From NCBI RefSeq assembly GCF_038900055.1, contig NZ_JBBMQM010000001.1, forward strand, positions 3,162,001-3,226,000: DNA of 64,000 nucleotides, read 5' to 3'. This DNA comes from Henriciella sp. AS95. Its GTDB lineage: Bacteria; Pseudomonadota; Alphaproteobacteria; Caulobacterales; Hyphomonadaceae. Positions within the stretch are counted from its first letter, which is position 1; the number at the start of each line of letters is the position of its first letter. Of this stretch, positions 53,579 through 62,477 are shown piece by piece. The notes under the pieces are model-generated. The model saw only the letters and a program-made list of their open reading frames with translations, was not told the origin of the DNA and did no database searches. Position numbers and translations under genes: made by a program.

Positions 53579-54712
53579 ATGTCGTCTTTCCAATACGCGC
53601 CAAAAGCCTGTTGCTCGCGGTCTGCAGAAATCAGCGATGCTGGATTCTGCGGCGAGTGCGGCGAACCGCTGATCCGCTGCATGGCGTTTCAGGAATGCCA
53701 TTCGGTGCTGGACTCGACCGGAAAATGTCCGGTCTGCGTCCGGCCCGAGCTTTCGCTTGACGCTGGCGCTGCCAGCACGGTGCGGGAGGGCGGCAAGCTC
53801 GCCCTGCCCCTGATCATCCGGAACGGCTCGCACGTCGGACGCCCGCTCTTCGTGACCGGCCTCTGGACGAAGGAAGACGATTCACACTGGACCGAAATCC
53901 CTCTCGACTTCGAACGGCTTGATCCGGAAGCAGCAGCGAACGTCGGTATCCGGACCGGGGTGCTCGATCATGCCGGTATTCATCGCATTGACGTGCGCAT
54001 CGCCATCGCGACGCGCTATCAATGGCGCGAAGAAGCATTCGTGCTCACCAGCTCCATCGTTTTCCCTGTCGAAAGCAAGGATCCGGACGGCCCGGTGACC
54101 AACATCACTCTGACGGCCGACCAGATCGGCGCGGGCACAACAATCTACAACCCGACCCGGATCGAACAGGACAGATCGCGCGGCATCGAGACAAATACCC
54201 GTGCCATCCCCCTGAAGACACAACGTGCCGACAAGGTCGAAACCGATAGCGGACTGCGCGGCTATGATGATGGAAAGGTCGTACCCCGCTGGGTCTCGTT
54301 CGCATGGAAGGGCTTCGCGGAAGAAGATCACCCAGAAGAAGGGATCATTCTGGACGCAGCAGGCTTGCTCTATCTCGGACGCAACGCTGTTGGCCGGGCG
54401 GAAGACGGCAATGATGCGAGGCTGGTTGTGAACGCGCGGGACGGCTCCGTTTCAAAGCTGACGGGCTCGATTTCCCGCCAGCATTTCTCTTTCTACACCG
54501 AATCCGGCCGGTTGTGCCTGCGCGTCGACAGCCAGTTTGGCCTGCGCGTCAATGGCGACGCCTATGGCCGCACCAAGACGGTGACCCTGCACGATGGCGA
54601 TGTGATCTCGCCCCTTCGAACCCATCCGGACGCACTCAAGATCAAGGTCACTTTCGAAGCCGAGCGCGACAATGTCACCCGCATCGTTCTCAACCGAACC
54701 TCGAATGCGTGA
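53579..54712 (+). CDS. Zinc-ribbon and FHA domain protein
   Basis: 377 residues from ATG 53579 (TGAGGA upstream at good spacing; ATG 53570 is too close to that site). N-terminal cysteine-rich part (about 8-60) has two CxxC knuckles, FCGECGEPL and KCPVCVRPE. The middle (about 70-190) looks like a beta-sandwich. A C-terminal FHA domain (about 275-360) carries YLGRNAVGR, the phosphothreonine-pocket segment SISRQHFSFY and FGLRVNGDAYG. FHA domains read phosphothreonine, so a target phosphorylated by the kinase encoded next is the natural inference. No membrane segment. Confidence 0.87.
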   Translation: MSSFQYAPKACCSRSAEISDAGFCGECGEPLIRCMAFQECHSVLDSTGKCPVCVRPELSLDAGAASTVREGGKLALPLIIRNGSHVGRPLFVTGLWTKEDDSHWTEIPLDFERLDPEAAANVGIRTGVLDHAGIHRIDVRIAIATRYQWREEAFVLTSSIVFPVESKDPDGPVTNITLTADQIGAGTTIYNPTRIEQDRSRGIETNTRAIPLKTQRADKVETDSGLRGYDDGKVVPRWVSFAWKGFAEEDHPEEGIILDAAGLLYLGRNAVGRAEDGNDARLVVNARDGSVSKLTGSISRQHFSFYTESGRLCLRVDSQFGLRVNGDAYGRTKTVTLHDGDVISPLRTHPDALKIKVTFEAERDNVTRIVLNRTSNA

Positions 54713-54725
54713 GGAAACGAAAATC

Positions 54726-55943
54726 ATGTCACAATGTCCCAACTGTCATACCAGCCTTCCAGACAATGCGAAATTCTGCGCGTCCTGCGGGACGGCTTTG
54801 ACTGACCAGCCTGCCGATACCTCAGCAGACGACCTGGCGTCCATGCACACCGTGTCAGGTCTCGAGACTGTTGCTCCTGGCATTCCGACGGAAGACCCTG
54901 ACCCCAAGATGGACCCGCGGGCGATCACGCCGGGCACCATGATCGCCAGCAAGTACAAGGTCGAACGCAATATTGGCGCTGGCGGCATGGGGGTTGTCTA
55001 CAAGGCCGTCGAAGACGTGACCGATTCAGCCGTCGCCATCAAGCTGATCCCTCCGGGCCAGGTGCGCAGCGAGAAAGCGGTTCAGCGACTCATCGACGAA
55101 GGCAAGACGACGCGCGGTATCGCGCATCCGAATGTCGTTCGGATCTTCGATATCGGCGTGTGGAACAGCGCCCCCTACATCGCCATGGAATATGTGGAGG
55201 GTAAACCGCTCCACGTCTGGCGTAACGAAAAGATGACCCGGAATGAGGAAGTCTCCGCACGCACGGCGGGCCAGATCATCAAGGAAGTCCTGAACGGTCT
55301 TGAGGCGGCTCATGCGGAAGGTGTTATCCACCGCGATCTCAAACCCGAAAACATCATGCTGATCGGTGAGCCGACGGATCAGCACGCCAAGGTCAAGATT
55401 GTTGATTTCGGAATTGCGCTGGCGACCAACCAGCAGACGCAGGAAGCCAGCGGCACCGGCCTCGGCACGCAGCTCTACATGGCGCCTGAGCAGATCCGGA
55501 ACGCCAATGCTGCCAACCCGGCCGCTGACCTCTATTCGGTGTCCAAGATTTTCTACGAACTGATCGTCGGTGTTCTTCCGACCGGCCACTGGTCGCCGCC
55601 TTCCGACGGGCGTTCAGACGTTCCGCAGCAGATTGATGAACTGATCCGCAAAGGTCTTTCGCCGAACCGGGACAGCCGGCCACAGTCTGCCGCCGACTAT
55701 CGCGAGCAGATGATTGCTGGGTTCAACCCCAGCCAATCAACCCGTGGACACCGCCTCAAGGCCGATCCGACGGAAATGAAGGATGCCCAGAAAAATCTGA
55801 TGGAGGCCTATGGGCGCATGTTCAAGGCCATCCCGAAATGGGGATGGGCCGTCATCATCATCTTTGGTCTGATTGCCGCGTTCGCCGTCTCGGAGCCCCA
55901 GGAATGCTTCTATGACAATTACAATAATTGGGTGTGCTCATGA
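54726..55943 (+). CDS. Zinc-ribbon Ser/Thr protein kinase with C-terminal TM and C-x9-C tail
   Basis: 405 residues from ATG 54726. Zinc ribbon C4-x2-C7...C18-x2-C21, linker, then a complete kinase domain (about 75-335): GAGGMGVVY, K106 in VAIKLI, HRDLKPEN with D204, DFG D228, and MAPEQ. A juxtamembrane region (MFKAIPKWGWAV) leads to one TM helix (about 373-389) and a short outside tail with two cysteines spaced C-x9-C (CFYDNYNNWVC) before the terminal Ser. Unlike the sigma-linked kinase, all catalytic motifs are canonical. It lies between the FHA gene and a tiny gene that copies its TM/tail. Confidence 0.92.
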   Translation: MSQCPNCHTSLPDNAKFCASCGTALTDQPADTSADDLASMHTVSGLETVAPGIPTEDPDPKMDPRAITPGTMIASKYKVERNIGAGGMGVVYKAVEDVTDSAVAIKLIPPGQVRSEKAVQRLIDEGKTTRGIAHPNVVRIFDIGVWNSAPYIAMEYVEGKPLHVWRNEKMTRNEEVSARTAGQIIKEVLNGLEAAHAEGVIHRDLKPENIMLIGEPTDQHAKVKIVDFGIALATNQQTQEASGTGLGTQLYMAPEQIRNANAANPAADLYSVSKIFYELIVGVLPTGHWSPPSDGRSDVPQQIDELIRKGLSPNRDSRPQSAADYREQMIAGFNPSQSTRGHRLKADPTEMKDAQKNLMEAYGRMFKAIPKWGWAVIIIFGLIAAFAVSEPQECFYDNYNNWVCS

Positions 55944-56107
55944 TTGCGCGTTTGAAAAATGCTTTTGGACGGATGTTCAAGGCGCTCCCGAAATGGGCGT
56001 GGGCTGTCATCGCAATATTCGTCCTCCTGGTCGTCTATCTTCTTTTGCCGGAGTCGGGCGAAGGCTACTGTTACTATGACAATTGGGGGGAAGAGATATG
56101 CCCGTGA
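55940..56107 (+). CDS. 55-residue single-pass membrane protein resembling the kinase tail
   Basis: Overlaps the kinase stop (ATGA). It encodes MIARLKNAFG-RMFKALPKWA-WAVIAIFVLL-VVYLLLPESG-EGYCYYDNWG-EEICP: a basic N-terminus, one TM helix (about 21-37) and an outside tail. Juxtamembrane GRMFKALPKWAWAV matches GRMFKAIPKWGWAV of the kinase, and the tail has the same C-x9-C spacing with an aromatic-YDN core (CYYDNWGEEIC). Homology to the kinase C-terminus makes a real coding gene very likely despite its size. It may pair with, compete with or anchor the kinase in the membrane; the role is inferred. Confidence 0.82.
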   Translation: MIARLKNAFGRMFKALPKWAWAVIAIFVLLVVYLLLPESGEGYCYYDNWGEEICP

Positions 56108-56146
56108 TCCGGCTCCGCCTGCCGCTCTTCATGAAAGGCAACATCA

Positions 56147-57202
56147 ATGACTAATACGTCTTATCGCATTGACGGCTATATCGCCGCCGACCCGAATGAC
56201 CCGGTCCCATCGCTGCGTATGACCGGGCGCCCTGACCTTCCGTCTGCAGTTGATCTGTCGCCCATGTGTTCGCCGGTCGAAAACCAGGGACATGTTGGCT
56301 CCTGCACGGCGAACTCTGTCGCCGGCGCGCTGGAATATCACCAGATCCTGCATCGCCAGCCGATGACGGACCTCTCGCGTCTCTTCTTGTACTACAATGC
56401 CCGCAAGATAGCCGGCCGGGTCGACAAGGATAAAGGCTGCTCAATGGCGCAGGCTGTCGCGTCTTACCTGGCATTCGGCGCCTGCCCAGAGCCGGTCTGG
56501 CCCTACAATGAAGCTGCATGGTCGCAAGAACCGTCACAGGAAGCCTATGCCGCAGCACATCAATTCGGCTCGCTGCAATATGCCAGCATTGAGCACGGCA
56601 TCGAACTGAAGGTCGCTCTGGCGTCTGGACTGCCGATCATATTCGCGATGGGCGTGCCAAAGCAGGGCCTCATGGTCATCGGCAAGAATCACGGCGTCGT
56701 CCCGGCGCCGGATGATGGAAACTGGGAAGAGGCCAATGGTGGCCATGCAATGCTGATCGTCGGCTATGATGATGCCAGGAACGCCTGGCTGGTCCGTAAT
56801 TCCTGGGGCCGCGATTACGGCATCAATGGCTATGTCTGGATCGATTACCGCGTCATTGACCATTACAAACTGCCACAGGCCTTCTGGACCATAGGGTCTC
56901 TGGATCGGGCAAAGTATTTCCAATTGGCAGGAGCTTCGCCAACAGCCGCTGTAGAAGCGGTCGTGTCCAAGGCGCCGCCAACTGTCCAGGATCAGATTCA
57001 CGCGTTCAAGACCCGCGTTCGAGATGACCTTGAAGCGAATTTGCATTCGACACGCAATTCCATTCGTGACCGGCTGCGCGGACCTGGCGCGGGCGGCGGC
57101 TACGATCGAGGACCAGGCGCTGGCGGCGGATATGACCGTGGTCCGGGTGTCGGTGGCGGCTACGACAAAGGCCCTGGCGCGGGTGGTGGTTATGACGAAT
57201 AG
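56147..57202 (+). CDS. Papain-family (C1) cysteine protease with Gly-rich C-terminal repeats
   Basis: 351 residues with no signal peptide. Peptidase C1 landmarks: oxyanion Q47 and catalytic C53 in ENQGHVGSCTANSVAGALEYH, His200 in NGGHAMLIVGYDD, Asn218 in VRNSWGRDYGINGYVWIDY. No inhibitory propeptide is seen. After the protease domain a helical stretch (about 280-310, QDQIHAFKTR...TRNSIRDRL) leads to four 10-residue RGPGAGGGYD-type repeats (311-350). The next gene is a paralogue with one copy of this tail. As a probably cytoplasmic enzyme in a kinase/FHA operon it may process a signalling or structural target; substrate unknown. Confidence 0.9.
   Translation: MTNTSYRIDGYIAADPNDPVPSLRMTGRPDLPSAVDLSPMCSPVENQGHVGSCTANSVAGALEYHQILHRQPMTDLSRLFLYYNARKIAGRVDKDKGCSMAQAVASYLAFGACPEPVWPYNEAAWSQEPSQEAYAAAHQFGSLQYASIEHGIELKVALASGLPIIFAMGVPKQGLMVIGKNHGVVPAPDDGNWEEANGGHAMLIVGYDDARNAWLVRNSWGRDYGINGYVWIDYRVIDHYKLPQAFWTIGSLDRAKYFQLAGASPTAAVEAVVSKAPPTVQDQIHAFKTRVRDDLEANLHSTRNSIRDRLRGPGAGGGYDRGPGAGGGYDRGPGVGGGYDKGPGAGGGYDE
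57080..57199 (+). repeat. Four tandem 30-bp coding repeats
   Basis: Four in-frame units of about GGACCTGGCGCGGGCGGCGG plus TATGAC-type ends, each encoding GPGAGGGYD and a charged residue. Synonymous differences between units argue for maintained protein repeats rather than a very recent slippage. Confidence 0.85.
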
Positions 57203-57295
57203 GCGGGCCGTGGGGGTGCCTGCCCGTCCGGCGCGGGCGATTGCCTTGGGGACAAATAGGCAAGACGCCTGTGCCGGACACATGGGAGAAAGCGA

Positions 57296-58273
57296 ATGCT
57301 AGAATTCATTGATGGATTTGCGATCGGGGGCTGCTTGCCTGATGAGGCAGGCACCAGCTTTCCACAGCTCAACAAGACAGCCTCTGTGAGCCGGCCTGCC
57401 AGCGTTGATCTGCGGGCGCATTGCTCCCCGGTGGAAGACCAGCGCCGTGTCGGGTCCTGTGTTGGCAATGCGGTTGCGGGCGCTCTGGAATACCACCAGA
57501 TCAAGAATGGCAGGTCGCTCCGCGATCTCTCCAGACTCTTCATCTATTACAATGCCAGACGCCTTGAGGGCAAAGAAATGGAGGACACGGGTTGTTCGCG
57601 TCGCAAGGCGCTGGCCTCGGTCCTGGCCTATGGTGTCTGTCCCGAAACGATGTGGCCCTATCAGGAAGCCATGGTCACCGTGGCTCCCACGCGCGACTGT
57701 TACAGCGCTGCACAGCGCTTCCTCGGCGTTGAATTTGCCGAGCTCACCCATGGCAATGCTGTGAAGGACGTACTGGCGTCAGGGCTACCAGTGGTGTTTG
57801 GCATGGGCGTCCCTGCAAGCTTGAGCCGTATGAATTACGAAAACTGGATCATGCGAGCGCCTGACGACGGACAATGGGAGCCGTCGAGAGGCGGCCACGC
57901 CATGCTGATTGTCGGTTATGATGACACAGAGAATATGTACCTCATCCGAAACTCGTGGGGCACAGGTTGGGGCCGGGACGGCTATATGCTCATGCACCAT
58001 GACGTCCTGATGCATTACACCCAGCCACCTGTTTATCTCGGTGAGCGCCCATTCGTCATCGGGGCCATTGCCGAGTCCCGCGCCTATGAGGTGAGTGGAC
58101 TCGACAAACAGGCCTTCATGTCGACAGCGACAACAGGTGCCAGCCCGCAGGTTCAGGACGAGATTTCAGCGCTTCGCCAGTCGCTCGCCGAAGATCTTGA
58201 AAGCAGTCTCAACAAAACCCGGCAATCGATCCGGGACCGTCTTCGCGGTCCTGGTGCCGGAGGAGGATATTGA
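57296..58273 (+). CDS. Papain-family (C1) cysteine protease, second copy
   Basis: 325 residues from ATG 57296 (GGGAGAAAG upstream). Q49 and C55 in EDQRRVGSCVGNAVAGALEYH, His201 in RGGHAMLIVGYDD, Asn219 in IRNSWGTGWGRDGYMLMHH. No signal peptide or propeptide. Paralogous to the preceding protease over its length, and its C-terminus repeats the same module (VQDEI...DLESSLNKTRQSIRDRLRGPGAGGGY), ending exactly after one GPGAGGGY unit. The pair may form a heterodimer or act on different substrates. Its stop overlaps the next start (TGATG). Confidence 0.9.
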   Translation: MLEFIDGFAIGGCLPDEAGTSFPQLNKTASVSRPASVDLRAHCSPVEDQRRVGSCVGNAVAGALEYHQIKNGRSLRDLSRLFIYYNARRLEGKEMEDTGCSRRKALASVLAYGVCPETMWPYQEAMVTVAPTRDCYSAAQRFLGVEFAELTHGNAVKDVLASGLPVVFGMGVPASLSRMNYENWIMRAPDDGQWEPSRGGHAMLIVGYDDTENMYLIRNSWGTGWGRDGYMLMHHDVLMHYTQPPVYLGERPFVIGAIAESRAYEVSGLDKQAFMSTATTGASPQVQDEISALRQSLAEDLESSLNKTRQSIRDRLRGPGAGGGY

Positions 58274-58776
58274 TGCCTACCCCCGTTCCCACGCCGTCGC
58301 GCCAATCGAGCCGCAAGCGTCTCTCTGTCTTTCGCAGGATCGAAACCGTTACCCCGCTCCTTGCGGTGCCTGTCGTCATTTACGTCATCATGACGTGGAC
58401 GGCTGGCGGCAACCATCAGGATGGCGTGCCAGCCATCAGCGGCATGCTTGGCGCTCCGCTGCTTTCCATTCCGATGATATCCGGCGTGAAGTGGACGCTG
58501 AGCGTCGGCAGCGCCCTGCTCTTCTTCGCACTGGTCCTGCTGTCATTCGAGATTGTCAAAGCCACGAGTTCGAAGTCGAGCGCGATGGTCAACCATGCCG
58601 CGTCCATGGCCGTACTTCTCTTTTGTCTCGTCATGTTCCTGCTGATTGCCAATTTCGCGACGGCGACATTCTTCCTGCTCTCAATGATGGCCCTCATGGA
58701 CGTGCTCGTCGGTGTGATCGTCAGCATTGTATCTGCCCGCCGCGACTTCGGCGTGGGCGACGGCTTCGCTGGATAA
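58273..58776 (+). CDS. Four-helix membrane protein of unknown function
   Basis: 167 residues from ATG 58273 (GGAGGAGG upstream, overlapping the protease stop). A basic, Pro/Ser-rich N-terminus precedes about four hydrophobic segments (about 28-43, 75-92, 108-126, 128-150). No recognised family. Translational coupling to the protease gene makes it part of the same operon, possibly tethering the proteases to the membrane. Confidence 0.78.
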   Translation: MPTPVPTPSRQSSRKRLSVFRRIETVTPLLAVPVVIYVIMTWTAGGNHQDGVPAISGMLGAPLLSIPMISGVKWTLSVGSALLFFALVLLSFEIVKATSSKSSAMVNHAASMAVLLFCLVMFLLIANFATATFFLLSMMALMDVLVGVIVSIVSARRDFGVGDGFAG

Positions 58777-58856
58777 TCAGGACAGGAGACCAGCCAGAAA
58801 GCAGCACGCACGTGCAAGCTCTTGTCGCGCGCCGATACGTTTGAGGGGTTAGGCCT

Positions 58857-59666
58857 TTGAGCCAGGGCTCCGTCGGCGTAAGGAAAGGTCCGCGCCAGGA
58901 GCCTTGCCGTCACGTGTCTTTGCCAGACCTCTTTCTTATTGTGATCGCCCCATTCGTCGGCGTCGCTATTGGAATACTGCCTTCGCGCTGGGCCGATGGC
59001 GACACGGAAGAAATCCCGCAAAGGGCGTGTTCCAACTGCGGGGGCGGGTGCGATTGGTATCTCTGGGTGCCCGTCCTGGGCTGGCTCTTGCGGGGCGGCA
59101 AATGCCGGGAATGCGGGGCGCGCCTTTCCATCTTTTATCCAATCGTCGAAATTCTCGCATTGCTCGTCGCGCTCACCGCGTACTACTTCGCCCCGCCAGG
59201 GACTTTTATCCTGTCCTGCCTGATGGGATGGACGCTTCTGGCGCTCGCCGCGGTCGACTGGAGAACCTTCGTTCTGCCGGACCCGTTGAATGCCCTGCTT
59301 GCCGCCCTCGGAGGCATCATGATCGTGACCGTCATGCCCGAGCGGTGGATGGACAAGGTCATCGGAGCGCTGGTCGGCTATGGGATCCTGTTTGCTGTCG
59401 AGGTTTTCTACCGCGTCTATCGCGGCCGCGAAGGCCTCGGCAGAGGTGATGCCAAATTGCTTGGCGCGATCGGCCTCTGGGTTGGGTGGATGAGCCTGTC
59501 GGACATCTTACTCATTGCATCTCTGGCCGGGCTTGGCTTCACGCTCGCCAGCAACGCCTTCCAGCGACAAGCGGTATCCGGTCAAACAGCACTGGCCTTC
59601 GGTCCTTGGCTGGCGCTGGCTGGTTGGATCAGCTGGCTTTGCGGACCAATTCTCGTGGCGGTTTAA
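58857..59666 (+). CDS. Prepilin peptidase-like A24 membrane protease
   Basis: 269 residues, TTG start at 58857 with GAGGGG upstream. N-terminal domain with a tetracysteine zinc site (C58-x2-C61, C83-x2-C86; CSNCGG...GKCRECGARLS), then six or so membrane helices holding the two catalytic aspartates in AAVDWRTFVLPD and GRGDAKLLGAIG. Such enzymes cut the leader of type IV prepilins and pseudopilins. No pilin, secretin or assembly ATPase is encoded in the window, so its substrate is elsewhere or is a non-pilin. It follows the four-TM gene by 80 bp. Confidence 0.9.
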   Translation: MSQGSVGVRKGPRQEPCRHVSLPDLFLIVIAPFVGVAIGILPSRWADGDTEEIPQRACSNCGGGCDWYLWVPVLGWLLRGGKCRECGARLSIFYPIVEILALLVALTAYYFAPPGTFILSCLMGWTLLALAAVDWRTFVLPDPLNALLAALGGIMIVTVMPERWMDKVIGALVGYGILFAVEVFYRVYRGREGLGRGDAKLLGAIGLWVGWMSLSDILLIASLAGLGFTLASNAFQRQAVSGQTALAFGPWLALAGWISWLCGPILVAV

Positions 59667-59822
59667 GGCGGAGCCATTGAGGCCTTTACCTCAAACATCC
59701 TGCCCAGTTGCATAACCAAGACCGCCAGCCGCCCCAACAAAAACGCCATACATGTCGATCCAGCAGTGGACACTGGCCCGCCTTTGTAATCGACTGTCCA
59801 AAATATTTTGGAGGAAAAGCCC
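59667..59822. other. Short intergenic gap before the VCBS lipoprotein gene
   Basis: 156 bp with no gene. It could hold a promoter for the lipoprotein gene; no clear motif seen. Confidence 0.3.
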
Positions 59823-61391
59823 GTGAGACTCCCTGTTGCGGCAACAACGCTGCTTTTCATTTCATCATGCGCAACACCCGTGCCGCCTGCGGAGGACGCG
59901 GGTAATGCCGAACAAACCGTTGCATCCACGCTCACCCGGGCGACGACCGCCGATGGCAAATATATCAGCTGGCGAGAACATTTGATCGACACTGAAAGCG
60001 TCAATGGCGGGGTAGAGATTCGCGGCGGTGACGGCCTCGCCATGGCCGATCTTGATGGCGATGGATTTCAGGACGTTGTCTCCGTTCATGAAGACTCGGC
60101 ACATATTCGAATAGCCTTTGGTAGCGCCTCGCCCGTTGAGTGGACGCTCATGACGTTGGCGCAGGGCGACGACGCGAAAGCCGTCGAAGACGTCGCGATT
60201 GGCGACCTGAACAATGATGGCCGTCTCGACATTATCGCTGCTTGCGAGGACGGTCATCTGATCTATTTCGAAAACCCGGGTGAAGCGGCGAAAAAGGGTC
60301 CCTGGCCATCCATCATTCCCTCCATCACGCGCGGACGCGGATCCTGGCTGCGCGTTTTCATGGCCGACATGAATGGAGATGGACAGCTCGATATCACCGC
60401 CGCCAATAAGGGCTCGGCCGATATCGTTACCGACGAACAAGCCGCCAAGACAGCCAGCACCACATCTCTATTCGTGCTCGACGGCCCGCCGCTCGAACAA
60501 TCATCATGGCGAGAGCAGGTCTTGCTCCGGTCCGGCATCGCAAACACCGCTCGCCCGATCGACTTCGATGGCGACGGAGACTTCGATGTTCTGGCCGCGT
60601 CGCGTCAGGACCAAACGCTCTTTGTTCTCGAAAACGCCGGCACGTCGGCCGACGGCACCGTACAGATAAACACGCATGACGTGGCGATCGATGTGCCGTC
60701 TGACGGCGACCAGGAACTCACCGCGCAGACCAATGCTTTCATGGATGACACGACTGACCTTGATGGCGATGGCCTTGTAGACCTTGTCCTGTCAGCGCAG
60801 CTGACGCCGGCCGATGGCGGTCAACCCTGGCTGGGCCTGGTCTGGCTCCGCCAACCGGCCTCCTTTGATGAAGCATGGACGCTGACGAAAATCGGCGACA
60901 CGCTGCCTGACTGGATCGCAGGCCTTCGCCTGGCCGACATCGATTCCGATGGCGACCTCGATGTCATCACGGGTGGGTATTCGGGCCTGAACATTCTCGT
61001 CGGTGCCTATTCGGGCGCCGCCCGGGACCATGATGACCCCTCCGTGACGGCCTCTGATTCAACGGGCCGGATCGCCTGGTTCGAAAACCCCGGCAATGCC
61101 AGCGGAGACTGGACACGTCATGATATCTCGCGGCGCGTGCGTGGTATGTTTGATGGCTTCATCGCGCAGGATCTCGATGGCGATGGGGACCTCGACATGG
61201 TCGCGACACGCGGAAACAGCGGCTCTCATGACGGCGTTTTCTGGCTGGAGCAAGTTCGCACGGACGACCCGCAGCGCAACTTCCAACCCGCCAACCCCAA
61301 CGAAAGCCGCGCCTTGCCACTGCCGCCGGAGAACTGGATCGAGTCCTATAGCGGCGGCGAAACCTACGCTCCGCCGCCCAACACAGAATAA
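59823..61391 (+). CDS. FG-GAP/VCBS repeat lipoprotein
   Basis: 522 residues from GTG 59823 (GGAGGAAAAG upstream). Lipoprotein signal: RLPVAATTLLFISSC with the modified cysteine at 16. The rest is a beta-propeller-like array with at least seven calcium-binding D-x-D-x-D-G-x-x-D loops (DLDGDGFQD, DLNNDGRLD, DMNGDGQLD, DFDGDGDFD, DLDGDGLVD, DIDSDGDLD, DLDGDGDLD). Expected to be membrane-anchored outside the cytoplasm and to bind polysaccharide or protein ligands. Same strand as the kinase/protease operon but after a 156-bp gap; membership is uncertain. Confidence 0.9.
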   Translation: MRLPVAATTLLFISSCATPVPPAEDAGNAEQTVASTLTRATTADGKYISWREHLIDTESVNGGVEIRGGDGLAMADLDGDGFQDVVSVHEDSAHIRIAFGSASPVEWTLMTLAQGDDAKAVEDVAIGDLNNDGRLDIIAACEDGHLIYFENPGEAAKKGPWPSIIPSITRGRGSWLRVFMADMNGDGQLDITAANKGSADIVTDEQAAKTASTTSLFVLDGPPLEQSSWREQVLLRSGIANTARPIDFDGDGDFDVLAASRQDQTLFVLENAGTSADGTVQINTHDVAIDVPSDGDQELTAQTNAFMDDTTDLDGDGLVDLVLSAQLTPADGGQPWLGLVWLRQPASFDEAWTLTKIGDTLPDWIAGLRLADIDSDGDLDVITGGYSGLNILVGAYSGAARDHDDPSVTASDSTGRIAWFENPGNASGDWTRHDISRRVRGMFDGFIAQDLDGDGDLDMVATRGNSGSHDGVFWLEQVRTDDPQRNFQPANPNESRALPLPPENWIESYSGGETYAPPPNTE

Positions 61392-61417
61392 GCGCGCCGC
61401 ACAGCGCCTCGCGTCGT

Positions 61418-62432
<1,015 letters not shown>

Positions 62433-62477
62433 TTCTAGGCCCGGATTTGGTCAAAAACACCCGTCACGCGGGGGAAA

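Noticed and set aside
57080-57199. Possible CRISPR-like or satellite repeat
   Set aside because: The four 30-bp units are contiguous, in frame and encode a Gly-rich protein tail; there are no spacers.
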